DNA from: Sphingorhabdus sp. Alg231-15
GTDB lineage: Bacteria; Pseudomonadota; Alphaproteobacteria; Sphingomonadales; Sphingomonadaceae
Direction: 5' to 3'
Assembly (NCBI RefSeq): GCF_900149705.1
Contig: NZ_LT703001.1
Coordinates: 3,156,001 to 3,220,000, forward strand
DNA length: 64,000 bases
Shown here: piece after piece, positions 45,165 through 54,266 of the stretch
How the letters are laid out: every line of letters starts with the position of its first letter
Position numbering within the stretch: the stretch's first letter is position 1
Program-made: the position numbers and the translations under genes
Notes under the pieces: model-generated
What the model saw: only the letters and a program-made list of their open reading frames with translations
Told to the model about the DNA's origin: nothing
Database searches by the model: none

Positions 45165-46769
45165 ATGTTAGATTTCCCGCGCTGGAAGGTCATTTCCATT
45201 TCTCTGCTGTTGGCTTTCGGCGTGCTGATGTCGCTTCCCAGCCTGTTTTTTGGCGAAAGCCACAAATATTGGCCAACCTTCCTGCCGGACGAAACGATCA
45301 ATCTGGGGCTCGATCTTTCGGGTGGCAGTCACATTCTTTTGGAAGCGAACCCGATCGATGTTGCGGAAACTCGTCTCCAGACCATGGAAGAGTCTGTCCG
45401 CGCCGAAATGCGCCGTGCCACTCCGCGCATAAATATCGGTGATATTTCACGCAAAGATGGTGTCCTGTCCTTCATGGTACGCGATTCCACGCAAGTAGAC
45501 GCGGCGCGAGAAGCTTTGTTGCCGCTGACAACCGGCGCTGGTCTTACGGGCCAGCGGGATTGGGATATTGAAGTGCGCGACGATACGCGCTTTGTGGTAT
45601 CGCCTACCTCGGCTGGTCTGGATAGTGCAGTCGATAACGCGATGGATACAGCGACAGATGTGATCCGGCGCCGGATTGACGAAATGGGGACACGCGAACC
45701 GACAATTATTCGTCAGGGCGATACCCGGATCGTGGTCCAGGTTCCGGGCCTTGAAGATCCCGAGGCGCTCAAGGAATTGTTGGGTAAAACCGCCAAACTG
45801 GAATTTAAACTCGTTGATTTCGAGGCTGACCCCAATGCTGTTTCCGCTGGGCGTCCACCGGTGGGCAGCCAGATCTTTCCCTACCCTGATAACCCGGCCG
45901 GACTGCCGAATATTGCGGTAAAACGTCTGGGAGGAATCTCGGGTGACAAGCTTACAGATGCCGGCCAGGGATTTGATCCGGAAACCAATGCACCAGTGGT
46001 CAATATTACGTTTGATACCGAAGGCGGGGCAAAATTCGCGCGCCTGACCCAGAACAATGTTGGTCGCCCCTTTGCGATCATATTGGATGGTGTGGTGTTG
46101 TCAGCTCCCAACATCAACGAACCCATTTTAGGTGGTTCCGCTCAGATTTCGGGTAATTTTACGGTGGAGGGTGCCAATCAGCTTTCGATAGCGTTGCGAT
46201 CCGGTGCACTGCCTGTGGAATTGCAGGTGGTTGAAGAACGAACCGTGGGTCCAGATCTGGGAGCAGATTCCATTCGCAAGGGAATGATAGCTGCGATCAT
46301 TGGTACCGCGGCAGTGCTGGCGTTCATGGTGGTAACCTACGGCCGCTTCGGCTTTTATGCGAATTTCGCGCTGGCGTTGAACCTGTTTCTCATCCTCGGG
46401 GTCATGGCGATATTCAACGCGACACTAACGCTACCTGGTATTGCTGGATTCATTCTGACCGTGGGTTCGGCCGTCGACGCAAATGTGTTGATAAATGAAC
46501 GCATTCGAGAGGAAAGGCGGCGCGGCAGACGTGTCGTGCAGGCGGTTGAGGTTGGCTACAAAGAAGCTTCTCGAGCGATTTTTGATGCCAATATCACCAA
46601 CGTCATTGCAGGCTTGCTGTTGTTCATTTTCGGTTCCGGCCCGGTCCGCGGATTTGCGGTTGTTCTGATCATTGGTATCATTACATCGGTGTTCACCGCG
46701 GTTGTGGTGACGCGGATGCTGGTGGCGTTGTGGTTGCGACGCACCCGGCCGCAAGAGCTGGTCATATAG
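45165..46769 (+). CDS. secD: Protein translocase subunit SecD
   Basis: SecD, with SecF, uses the proton-motive force to help pull proteins through SecYEG. The 534 residues include the D1 motif LGLDLSGGSHILLEANP (about 48-64), a large periplasmic P1 domain, and six helices from about residue 370 with VGSAVDANVLINERIREE, which holds the conserved Asp and Arg of the proton path. It follows yajC by 28 bases. Confidence 0.97.
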   Translation: MLDFPRWKVISISLLLAFGVLMSLPSLFFGESHKYWPTFLPDETINLGLDLSGGSHILLEANPIDVAETRLQTMEESVRAEMRRATPRINIGDISRKDGVLSFMVRDSTQVDAAREALLPLTTGAGLTGQRDWDIEVRDDTRFVVSPTSAGLDSAVDNAMDTATDVIRRRIDEMGTREPTIIRQGDTRIVVQVPGLEDPEALKELLGKTAKLEFKLVDFEADPNAVSAGRPPVGSQIFPYPDNPAGLPNIAVKRLGGISGDKLTDAGQGFDPETNAPVVNITFDTEGGAKFARLTQNNVGRPFAIILDGVVLSAPNINEPILGGSAQISGNFTVEGANQLSIALRSGALPVELQVVEERTVGPDLGADSIRKGMIAAIIGTAAVLAFMVVTYGRFGFYANFALALNLFLILGVMAIFNATLTLPGIAGFILTVGSAVDANVLINERIREERRRGRRVVQAVEVGYKEASRAIFDANITNVIAGLLLFIFGSGPVRGFAVVLIIGIITSVFTAVVVTRMLVALWLRRTRPQELVI

Positions 46770-46781
46770 GAGGGAATGGTC

Positions 46782-47765
46782 ATGAAACTTCTCAAACTCG
46801 TTCCTGACAACACAAATATTGCGTTCCTGAAGTGGCGCAATATTGCAGTTGCTATCAGCATATTGATGATCATTGGCTCGATGGCCCTGGTCGCACAAAG
46901 AGGATTGAACTTCGGCGTAGATTTCATCGGCGGTCAGATGATCCGTACGACGTTCACCCAGACCACTGACGCACCTATTTCCGAATTGCGCGAGAAAGTG
47001 GGTGCGCTTGGTTATGGAGATCCGACGATTCAGCGATTTGGTCAGCCCAATGAAGTGTCGATCCGGATGAAGTTGCCTACCGGTTCGGATCAGGATCCGG
47101 AATTGGCCAATACGATGGCAGACCAGATTACCAGCATGTTGAGAGCTGATTATCCCGATGTTCGCATTGACGGGGTGGATTCGGTTTCTGGCAAGGTATC
47201 GGAGGAGCTTTTGTCCAAAGGTGTCTGGTCCTTGGTGGGTGCGATGCTGGCGATTACCCTGTATATCTGGATCCGTTTTGAGTGGCAATTTGGCGCCGGA
47301 GCCCTGTTTGCCCTGTTCCATGACGTCTCGCTAACGTTCGGGTTTTTCGCTCTGACCCAGCTTGAATTCAATCTCAATATCGTGGCGGCTTTGCTGACTA
47401 TTATCGGCTATTCGCTCAATGACACGATTGTGGTTTATGACCGGATCAGGGAAAATCTGAAGAAATATCGCAAGATGGATATCATCGCTTTGCTTGACCT
47501 GTCGGTTAACGAAACGCTGGCGCGCACGGTGATGACGAGCCTGACCATGCTGGTGGCATTGGTTGCCTTGATTATCTGGGGCCCGGACGTCATTTTTGGC
47601 TTTGCAGCTGCGATGTTCCTTGGTGTTTTTATCGGCACCTATTCCTCTGTTTACATGGCCGCACCGATTTTGATCTGGCTGAAGGTCGGTCCGGACAGCT
47701 TTGTGCCACCGGAGACAGCGGGCGGGAAGGCCGAAAAGCTTGGCGGCCCCGAAGAGGTTGGCTGA
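46782..47765 (+). CDS. secF: Protein translocase subunit SecF
   Basis: The 327-residue partner of SecD has a first helix, the periplasmic motif LNFGVDFIGGQMIRT and five further helices; IGYSLNDTIVVYDRIREN carries the conserved Asp and Arg. I chose ATG 46782: AGGAGG lies at proper spacing from it but only about 2 bases from the ATG at 46776. Confidence 0.97.
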   Translation: MKLLKLVPDNTNIAFLKWRNIAVAISILMIIGSMALVAQRGLNFGVDFIGGQMIRTTFTQTTDAPISELREKVGALGYGDPTIQRFGQPNEVSIRMKLPTGSDQDPELANTMADQITSMLRADYPDVRIDGVDSVSGKVSEELLSKGVWSLVGAMLAITLYIWIRFEWQFGAGALFALFHDVSLTFGFFALTQLEFNLNIVAALLTIIGYSLNDTIVVYDRIRENLKKYRKMDIIALLDLSVNETLARTVMTSLTMLVALVALIIWGPDVIFGFAAAMFLGVFIGTYSSVYMAAPILIWLKVGPDSFVPPETAGGKAEKLGGPEEVG

Positions 47766-47778
47766 TTGGTGAGCACTG

Positions 47779-48159
47779 ATGGTTGAGCTCCGACGCGATG
47801 TCGAATTTGAAGGGCCGATTGTAACGGGCTTTACACCCAATGGCTTCAGAATTGGTGACAGGCGTTTCGATAGTGGCTTGCTGCTGTCGCCGGAACAGGC
47901 TTTGTCCTGGGATGCGCCAGCGCGGGATGATCTGGATCTGACAGGCATTTTGGCGGCACTCGATCTGTCGCCGGGTCCGGAATTTTTGCTTTTTGGTAGC
48001 GGTACAATGATGGAGCAACCGCCGGCAGTCTTTCGTCGTGCTGCGGAAGCGGCGAACATGGGCATTGAAGTTATGGACAGCCGCGCCGCGGCCCGTGCGT
48101 GGGGCGTATTGCGTGCAGAAGAACGCTGGATCATTGGTGCCTTCATGCCGCTTCGCTAG
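47779..48159 (+). CDS. Mth938-like (DUF498/NDUFAF3-type) protein
   Basis: The 126-residue alpha/beta protein has the family phrases IVTGFTPNGFRIGDRRF and PEFLLFGSGTMMEQPP, and ends GVLRAEERWIIGAFMPLR. It follows secF by 13 bases; this neighbourhood is conserved in alphaproteobacteria, and the mitochondrial relative NDUFAF3 helps build complex I. The bacterial role is not known. It converges directly on the glycosyltransferase gene, whose end is the next base. Confidence 0.9.
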   Translation: MVELRRDVEFEGPIVTGFTPNGFRIGDRRFDSGLLLSPEQALSWDAPARDDLDLTGILAALDLSPGPEFLLFGSGTMMEQPPAVFRRAAEAANMGIEVMDSRAAARAWGVLRAEERWIIGAFMPLR

Positions 48160-49335
48160 TTAGCGTTGCACAATCTCACCGAATAGATTTACCAATGCGT
48201 CACCATTATTTCTCCAGCTGAAATGGCTGACAGTGGAACGCACGTCATCCTGCTCTGGGGGATCTGCTAAAATAGTCTTGATCGCCTCGGTGATCGCAAG
48301 ACTGTCCTGCTCCACAATCTGCCCGGCAAAATCGTTGCGAACCAGCTCCCGGGCACCGCCTGCTTCGCTGATGATGATAGGTGTTCCGCAGGACAGGGCC
48401 TCAACCCAGGCATTGGCGAGCCCTTCGGATTTTGACGGCAGGATCGCAATGTCGGCTGCCGCAACCAAAGCCGGTAACTCGTCATGCGGGACATTGCCGA
48501 GGAAGCGCACCTGTTTCTGAACACCCAATTTTTCCGCCAATGTGCGGTATGCTGTTTCTTCCTCTCCGGTGCCCACTAGCAGCAAGGTCGCATCCGGACA
48601 GGACAGCATGGCCTCAATCACCAGTGCCTGGTTTTTGCGCTTGATCAGAGCGCCGACACAGATGAACAACGGTCCATGAACATTCAATCCGGCTTTGGCC
48701 GTTGATCGTTCCAAGGGTTTGAACTTCTGCTGATCAAGGCCGGTATAATGAACGGCGATCTTTTCGCCATCCATGCCAAGATCGATCATGTCCTGCTTCA
48801 GGGCTTGCGATACGGCAAGCAGGCCGGCCGCTTGATCTGCAGCGGCCAAAATCTGCGGGGTGCATTCTGGGTTACTGCCCCACAAATGAATGTCTGCGCC
48901 GCGGGCCTTAATCGTGAAAGGTATATTGAGAGCCTTAGACAAGCGCATGGCGGCGGGGCCGTCAGGGTAGAAAAATTCCGTGTCGATCAGATCGAACGGT
49001 TTTTGGGCGTGCAACTGCTGAACAAGCGGCAGAATGGCAGCCGCGATGCGGTTTGGATTATTGGCGCCGCCCACTTTCGGTATCACGGTGAAGCGGGGGC
49101 GATAGACATTTAGTCCGCGCCACTGCTCATGGACCGGCAGAGCTGACAGTCCGCGATAAGGGCGTAGTCCTCTTAGTGGCCATGGAGGTATGCCGATTGG
49201 ATTGACAACGGTGACGTCGGTTTCGGCTCTGCCCGCCAATTCGGCTGTTTGCCGCTCGACAAATATCCCAAAATTGGGCGACACCGCATTGGGAAACAAT
49301 GTCGACAGCGTCAATATGTTGAGTGAACGTGGCAT
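48160..49335 (-). CDS. Glycosyltransferase family 4 protein
   Basis: The 391-residue GT-B enzyme starts LNILTLSTLFPNAVSPNFGIFVERQ, as in capsule and exopolysaccharide GT4 enzymes. The C-terminal donor domain shows GALIKRKNQALVIEAM and the EX7E-type motif KSEGLANAWVEALSCGTPII. It transfers a sugar from a nucleotide sugar to a lipid-linked or glycan acceptor; the sugar is not predictable. It is transcribed alone, with no polysaccharide genes beside it. Confidence 0.92.
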   Translation of the reverse strand: MPRSLNILTLSTLFPNAVSPNFGIFVERQTAELAGRAETDVTVVNPIGIPPWPLRGLRPYRGLSALPVHEQWRGLNVYRPRFTVIPKVGGANNPNRIAAAILPLVQQLHAQKPFDLIDTEFFYPDGPAAMRLSKALNIPFTIKARGADIHLWGSNPECTPQILAAADQAAGLLAVSQALKQDMIDLGMDGEKIAVHYTGLDQQKFKPLERSTAKAGLNVHGPLFICVGALIKRKNQALVIEAMLSCPDATLLLVGTGEEETAYRTLAEKLGVQKQVRFLGNVPHDELPALVAAADIAILPSKSEGLANAWVEALSCGTPIIISEAGGARELVRNDFAGQIVEQDSLAITEAIKTILADPPEQDDVRSTVSHFSWRNNGDALVNLFGEIVQR

Positions 49336-49358
49336 CGGACGGCCTTAGTGCAGAGCCA

Positions 49359-49922
49359 TTAAAGCACTCTTACCAGTCTAACCGCGACCCCGATCCATTC
49401 GGGATCCTTGACGACCTGTTGCCGGGCGCCGCTGCCCAGGGGCAATATCTGGATCATGTCACCTTCTCGTCCAATCAGGCGGCCAAATAAAAATCGTCCA
49501 GCCGGTCGCGGCACCAATATGTCACGGTTCAGCGCGGCGCTATATTGGTCTGGTGCTCGGCGTGACAGCCAAACATCGTCGCCAGCGCGATAATCACCAA
49601 TGCTGCTCTTGACGCGCAACGCAACCATATCGGTTTCTATCGTCGGCTGCGCAATGGCTTCGGTTTTCTTCAATGCGTGTGCGCCTTTGTGGTCGAGCAT
49701 CGCGGCAACCGGCAACTCATCCTGATCGGGTAGGGCGAGCAAAGCTGCACTATCGACATCAAGCGCATCGGCGATCCGGTTCAGCCAGTCGAGCGACAAC
49801 GTGCGCATACCCGTTTCCAGCCGACCGATAGTCTGTGCCGTCGTTGGTGGATCACAGCGCTTTGCAACGTCATCCAGCGTCAAACCCTTGGTCTTGCGAA
49901 CCTCTCTTATACGGCTAATCAT
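49359..49922 (-). CDS. XRE-type regulator with S24-like C-terminal domain
   Basis: The 187-residue protein begins MISRIREVRKTKGLTLDDVA. A Cro/CI-type helix-turn-helix spans about 4-60 (TAQTIGRLETGMRTLSLDWL). The C-terminal part resembles a LexA/CI S24 fold (AGDDVWLSRR, GRFLFGRLIGREGDMIQI), but I do not see a clear Ser-Lys catalytic pair, so self-cleavage is doubtful. GGAG precedes ATG 49922. It is divergent from the DUF6456 gene across an 88-base gap with a perfect palindrome. Confidence 0.82.
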   Translation of the reverse strand: MISRIREVRKTKGLTLDDVAKRCDPPTTAQTIGRLETGMRTLSLDWLNRIADALDVDSAALLALPDQDELPVAAMLDHKGAHALKKTEAIAQPTIETDMVALRVKSSIGDYRAGDDVWLSRRAPDQYSAALNRDILVPRPAGRFLFGRLIGREGDMIQILPLGSGARQQVVKDPEWIGVAVRLVRVL

Positions 49923-49962
49923 GTTTTTCTCCAACCTATATGGTTTTTTCTTTCCTACATAT

Positions 49963-49977
49963 TTGCCAAAATGGCAA
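49963..49977. promoter_or_regulatory. Palindrome TTGCCA-AAA-TGGCAA in a divergent gap
   Basis: The 15-base site has perfect 6-base arms. It lies 41 bases from the XRE regulator start and 34 bases from the DUF6456 GTG start. A likely role is the autoregulatory operator of the XRE-type protein; this is inferred from position. Confidence 0.55.
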
Positions 49978-50010
49978 GAGAGTTTCGAACCAATTGAGAC
50001 GGAGTTTATT

Positions 50011-50538
50011 GTGCCTTCAACCAGAATAGATAAATTGAATGATCCTCGCATGTTGGCGGAACGGCCTGTGCCTGAGGATGGCAGAGTTCGCGCCAAGACC
50101 AAGGCTCGAAAGCGCAGGATACGCAGCGTGACGGTCAATCTGTCGGAATCGCCACTGGGGTGGCTTCATGCGCGGGGACATTTGACGGATCGTCAGTTCG
50201 ATGGCGGAGAGAAATTACGGGCAGACTGGGAGCGGGCCAATCTGGCGCCCAATGTCACGATGAGCTGGAACATGGTCCCGCTCACCGGCGGGAGTCGCGC
50301 TGCGCCAGAGCGGTTGAACGCGACAGAGGCCCAAATAGCGGCCAGGCAACGGTTTGATAATGCCATCGCCCATCTTGGCAGCGATCTATCCGACATTGCC
50401 TGGCGGATCATCTGTGCAGGCGAGGGGGTTCCTGCAGCAGAAAAAAATCTCGGTTGGCCCGCACGTTCTGGAAAGCTGGTGTTAAAAATAGCGCTGGACC
50501 GGCTTGCCAATTTTTATCGGTTGCCAGGAGAGGACTAA
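50011..50538 (+). CDS. DUF6456 domain protein
   Basis: The 175-residue protein starts at GTG 50011, six bases after GGAG; the frame is open further left but only across the regulator gene's promoter and 5' end. The N-terminus is basic (KTKARKRRIRSVTVNLSES). The conserved part SPLGWLHARGHLTDRQFDGGEKLR, then a long helical stretch and a C-terminal helix with KLVLKIALDRLANFYRL, matches DUF6456, an alphaproteobacterial family of unknown function that is probably DNA-binding. It ends about 97 bases before the formaldehyde operon. Confidence 0.8.
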   Translation: MPSTRIDKLNDPRMLAERPVPEDGRVRAKTKARKRRIRSVTVNLSESPLGWLHARGHLTDRQFDGGEKLRADWERANLAPNVTMSWNMVPLTGGSRAAPERLNATEAQIAARQRFDNAIAHLGSDLSDIAWRIICAGEGVPAAEKNLGWPARSGKLVLKIALDRLANFYRLPGED

Positions 50539-50635
50539 CTTTCCCAATAGTGCAGATGATAGCTGAAACCGGGTTGATTGCCTGTGATGATAGGATAAGG
50601 TTGATACCAATTTACTTGTCAGAGAGTATCGCCTT

Positions 50636-51745
50636 ATGAAAACCCGCGCCGCCGTTGCGTTTGAAGCCAAAAAGCCACTGGAAATTGTCGAACTGGATCT
50701 GGAAGGGCCGAAGGCTGGTGAAGTGCTGGTCGAGATCATGGCAACCGGGATTTGCCACACAGATGCCTATACGCTCGATGGTCTGGATAGCGAAGGCAAG
50801 TTTCCAAGTGTGCTCGGACACGAAGGGGCTGGCATAGTCCGTGAAGTGGGTGCCGGAGTTACGTCGGTGGCTCCAGATGATCACGTGATCCCGCTCTACA
50901 CACCGGAATGTCGGCAATGCAAATCCTGCCTCAGCGGCAAAACAAATCTTTGCACTGCCATTCGTGCGACGCAGGGACAGGGGCTGATGCCCGATGGGAC
51001 AAGCCGTATGTCGTACCGGGGTGAGAGCATTTATCATTATATGGGCTGTTCGACTTTCTCTAACTTCATCGTGCTGCCCGAAATAGCTGTGGCGAAAATT
51101 CGCACCGATGCTCCGTTTGACAAGAGCTGTTACATCGGTTGCGGCGTAACGACAGGTGTTGGTGCGGTTACCAACACGGCCAAGGTTGAGCCCGGCGCTA
51201 ATGTTATCGTTTTTGGCCTTGGCGGTATTGGACTGAACGTTATTCAGGGCGCACGGATGGTTGGAGCGGACAAGATTATTGGCGTCGATCTCAATCCCGA
51301 CAAAGAGGATTGGGGGCGCAAGTTCGGCATGACCCATTTCGTCAATCCTAAGGATGTCAGCGGTGACATGGTCGAGCATCTGGTGGCTCTGACTGACGGC
51401 GGTGCCGATTATACTTTTGATTGCACTGGCAATACTGATGTTATGCGAACGGCTTTGGAAGCCTGTCACCGGGGCTGGGGTGAGAGCATCATCATTGGCG
51501 TTGCGGAATCAGGTAAGGAAATTGCCACACGGCCTTTTCAACTGGTCACTGGACGCGTCTGGAAAGGTACTGCATTTGGCGGAGCGCGGGGCCGCACGGA
51601 TGTTCCAAAAATTGTCGACTGGTATGTGAATGGAAAGATCGAAATTGATCCCATGATCACCCACACATTGTCGCTTGAAGAAATCAACAAAGGATTTGAT
51701 CTGATGCACGCGGGTGAAAGCATCCGCAGCGTCGTGGTTTTCTGA
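50636..51745 (+). CDS. frmA: S-(hydroxymethyl)glutathione dehydrogenase (class III alcohol dehydrogenase)
   Basis: The enzyme oxidises the glutathione adduct of formaldehyde to S-formylglutathione with NAD+; it also reduces S-nitrosoglutathione. The 369 residues have the catalytic-zinc region [12 protein letters not shown] with GHEGAG, the complete structural-zinc set [15 protein letters not shown], and the coenzyme motif [35 protein letters not shown] is characteristic of class III. It is the first gene of a four-gene operon ending in an acyl-CoA dehydrogenase. Confidence 0.96.
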   Translation: MKTRAAVAFEAKKPLEIVELDLEGPKAGEVLVEIMATGICHTDAYTLDGLDSEGKFPSVLGHEGAGIVREVGAGVTSVAPDDHVIPLYTPECRQCKSCLSGKTNLCTAIRATQGQGLMPDGTSRMSYRGESIYHYMGCSTFSNFIVLPEIAVAKIRTDAPFDKSCYIGCGVTTGVGAVTNTAKVEPGANVIVFGLGGIGLNVIQGARMVGADKIIGVDLNPDKEDWGRKFGMTHFVNPKDVSGDMVEHLVALTDGGADYTFDCTGNTDVMRTALEACHRGWGESIIIGVAESGKEIATRPFQLVTGRVWKGTAFGGARGRTDVPKIVDWYVNGKIEIDPMITHTLSLEEINKGFDLMHAGESIRSVVVF

Positions 51746-51768
51746 GAAATTAAACAAAGGAGAAGGTT

Positions 51769-52161
51769 ATGTTCAGTCACGTGATGGTTGGGTCTAATGA
51801 CATTGAAAGGTCTAAGTCATTTTACAACGCAGTGCTAGCGACACTGGGTGCGGGTGAGCCAATGGTGGATATCAAGGAAGATGGCACGACCCGGCTTTTC
51901 TATATTCACAACGGTAATATCTTTAGCGTCAGCGAGCCGATTGACGGTCAGTCTGCGTCAGTTGCCAATGGCGCCACAATTGGTTTTGCCTGCTCCTCAC
52001 CAGAACAGGTGAAAGAGTTTCATGATATCGCGGTCGATAACGGCGCGAAATCAATTGAAGATCCTCCGGGTCCAAGGAACTCGACCATGGGCCAGATGCA
52101 CTTGTCTTATGTTCGCGACCCCGACGGCCATAAACTGTGCGCCATGTATCGACCAGGATGA
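51769..52161 (+). CDS. VOC (glyoxalase/bleomycin-resistance) family protein
   Basis: The 130-residue protein has the two beta-alpha-beta-beta-beta modules of the VOC superfamily: MFSHVMVGSNDIERSKSFYNAVL at the start (His ligand) and MGQMHLSYVRDPDGHKLCAMY at the end. It lies 23 bases after the formaldehyde dehydrogenase and overlaps the S-formylglutathione hydrolase by four bases (ATGA), so it is part of the same translational unit. A glutathione-adduct chemistry is possible. AGGAGAAGG precedes the ATG. Confidence 0.9.
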   Translation: MFSHVMVGSNDIERSKSFYNAVLATLGAGEPMVDIKEDGTTRLFYIHNGNIFSVSEPIDGQSASVANGATIGFACSSPEQVKEFHDIAVDNGAKSIEDPPGPRNSTMGQMHLSYVRDPDGHKLCAMYRPG

Positions 52162-52994
52162 GTGTGCTGAAGGCAATTTCCGAAAATAGAGCGTTTGGCG
52201 GAGTGCAGGGAGTTTATTCCCATGCCTCTGCCGAAACCAAGACGGATATGACTTTTGCGGTCTTTGTGCCGGAGCACGAGGATGGCGCGAAGTTGGCGGT
52301 GCTCTGGTATCTGTCGGGTCTGACCTGCACTCATGCCAATGTGATGGACAAAGGCGAGTATCGTCGGTTGGCGAATGAATTGGGGCTGATGATAATTTGC
52401 CCGGATACGTCACCGCGCGGTGAAGCAGTACCGGACGACGATGCTTATGATATGGGGCAGGGCGCCGGTTTTTACGTCGATGCGACAGAGGAGCCCTGGG
52501 CAAACAACTTTCGGATGCGCAGCTATATTGAACGGGAGTTGCCTGCTCTAGTGGCGGAAGAGTTTCCGGCTGATATGCAGCGGCAAGCCATATTTGGGCA
52601 CAGCATGGGCGGCCATGGTGCGCTGACCATAGCCTTGCGGAATCCGGATTGTTTCAAAAGTGTTTCGGCTTTTGCACCGATTGTTTCCCCGCTAAATTGT
52701 CCATGGGGACACAAGGCGCTGGGTGGTTATCTTGGTGCCGATCAGACGGCGTGGCGAGACTATGATGCTTGTGCACTAATCGAGGACGGTGCACGGGTTG
52801 CTGATATTCTGGTCGATCAAGGCACGACGGATCAGTTTCTCGAAGAACAGCTTAAACCAAATTTGTTAGTGGCAGCGTGTGAGCGGGCCGCTATCCCTCT
52901 GACGCTCAATATGCGCGAAGGATATGACCATAGCTATTTCACCATCTCGACATTCATGGACGATCATTTGCGCTGGCATGCAGAGCGGCTCTGA
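52158..52994 (+). CDS. fghA: S-formylglutathione hydrolase
   Basis: The esterase hydrolyses S-formylglutathione to formate and glutathione, the second step of formaldehyde detoxification. The 278-residue alpha/beta hydrolase has the nucleophile elbow GHSMGGHGAL, the family phrase LSGLTCTHANVMDKGEYRR and the catalytic histidine in GYDHSYFTI. The start at 52158 overlaps the VOC gene's stop, and its own stop overlaps the acyl-CoA dehydrogenase start (TGATG). Confidence 0.96.
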   Translation: MSVLKAISENRAFGGVQGVYSHASAETKTDMTFAVFVPEHEDGAKLAVLWYLSGLTCTHANVMDKGEYRRLANELGLMIICPDTSPRGEAVPDDDAYDMGQGAGFYVDATEEPWANNFRMRSYIERELPALVAEEFPADMQRQAIFGHSMGGHGALTIALRNPDCFKSVSAFAPIVSPLNCPWGHKALGGYLGADQTAWRDYDACALIEDGARVADILVDQGTTDQFLEEQLKPNLLVAACERAAIPLTLNMREGYDHSYFTISTFMDDHLRWHAERL

Positions 52995-54154
52995 TGTGGA
53001 GTGATACGCCTGAAATAGCGCAGGTGCGCGAAGCGGTTCGCGCCTTGTGCAGCGATTTTCCAGGTAGCTATTGGCGAGAGAAAGACAGGGAGCGAGCCTA
53101 TCCCGAAGAATTTGTCGACGCTCTTACCAAGGCCGGTTTTCTCGCTGCGCTGATACCGGAAGAATATGGCGGCAGTGGTCTTGGTTTGTCGGCTGCCGCT
53201 GCAATCCTCGAGGAAATCCACAGCAGCGGTTGCAATGCCAGCGCGTGCCATGCGCAGATGTATATTATGGGTACTATATTGCGAGACGGCAGTGACATGC
53301 AAAAGCAGCAATATCTGCCCAAAATCGCGACCGGCGAACTGCGTCTGCAAGCCTTTGGCGTGACCGAACCTGGAAGCGGAACCAACACATTGGGCCTCAA
53401 AACGACTGCTGTGCGCGATGGCGATGACTATGTGATTAATGGTCAAAAGGTCTGGACCAGCCGCGCGGAATATAGTGATCTGATGGTCTTGCTCGCCCGC
53501 ACAACGCCTCAGGATCAGGTGCGGAAGCGGACCGACGGCCTGTCCGTATTCATCGTTGATATGCGCGAGGCGGTTGGCAATGGCCTCACGATTAAGCCAA
53601 TTCGCACGATGATTAATCACAGCACGACGGAGGTTTATTTCGATGACCTACGCGTACCTGCGGAAAATATCATCGGCGAGGAAGGCAAGGGGCTGCGCTA
53701 TATTCTCAATGGCATGAATGCGGAGCGCGTTTTGATTGCCGCTGAATGTATCGGCGATGCGCGCTGGTTCACCAAAAAGGCATCAAGCTATGCCAGTGAA
53801 CGGGAGGTGTTTGATCGCCCTATAGGCCAGAACCAAGGTGTTCAGTTCCCGATCGCGCGCAGCTACGCGCAAACCGAAGCGGCAGACCTCATGGTGCGCA
53901 AGGCGGCGGCCATGTTTGATGCTGGCGAAGGGATGGCGGCGGAAGCGAACATGGCGAAAATGCTGGCCTCCGAAGCATCATGGGCGGCCGGGGAAGCTTG
54001 TATGCAAACTCATGGCGGTTTCGCTTTTGCCGAAGATTATGACATCGAACGCAAGTGGCGCGAGACGAGGCTCTATCAAATTGCACCTATCTCGACGAAC
54101 CTGATCCTGTCCTATCTAGCAGAGCATGTTCTGGATCTGCCGCGCTCCTATTAG
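52994..54154 (+). CDS. Acyl-CoA dehydrogenase
   Basis: The 386-residue FAD enzyme has the usual three-domain form: an N-terminal helical domain, the middle FAD loop QAFGVTEPGSGTNTLGLKT, and the C-terminal GMNAERVLIAAECIG and QTHGGFAFAEDYDIERKWRETRLYQIAPIS. Its start codon overlaps the end of fghA, so it belongs to the formaldehyde operon by arrangement. Its substrate and the reason for the linkage are unclear; it may act on a short-chain or branched acyl-CoA whose breakdown yields formaldehyde-related products. Confidence 0.93.
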   Translation: MWSDTPEIAQVREAVRALCSDFPGSYWREKDRERAYPEEFVDALTKAGFLAALIPEEYGGSGLGLSAAAAILEEIHSSGCNASACHAQMYIMGTILRDGSDMQKQQYLPKIATGELRLQAFGVTEPGSGTNTLGLKTTAVRDGDDYVINGQKVWTSRAEYSDLMVLLARTTPQDQVRKRTDGLSVFIVDMREAVGNGLTIKPIRTMINHSTTEVYFDDLRVPAENIIGEEGKGLRYILNGMNAERVLIAAECIGDARWFTKKASSYASEREVFDRPIGQNQGVQFPIARSYAQTEAADLMVRKAAAMFDAGEGMAAEANMAKMLASEASWAAGEACMQTHGGFAFAEDYDIERKWRETRLYQIAPISTNLILSYLAEHVLDLPRSY

Positions 54155-54266
54155 TAATTGTTCCTAGTATAATCGGTTGTATCGGGACTGGCCACAGCGG
54201 CGATTTTCCTGTAATTCGCTCTAATCCCGACATTCCTCGGGAAGCTCAAAAGATATGGAGGCCTTG

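Noticed and set aside
46431-47321. A 296-codon frame on the minus strand across the secD/secF junction
   Set aside because: It spans two well-supported genes and their boundary; the protein is His/Arg/Gln-rich shadow sequence.
50612-51469. A 285-codon open frame antisense to the formaldehyde dehydrogenase
   Set aside because: The plus-strand frame carries all zinc ligands and family motifs; the antisense product is low in hydrophobic order and matches nothing.
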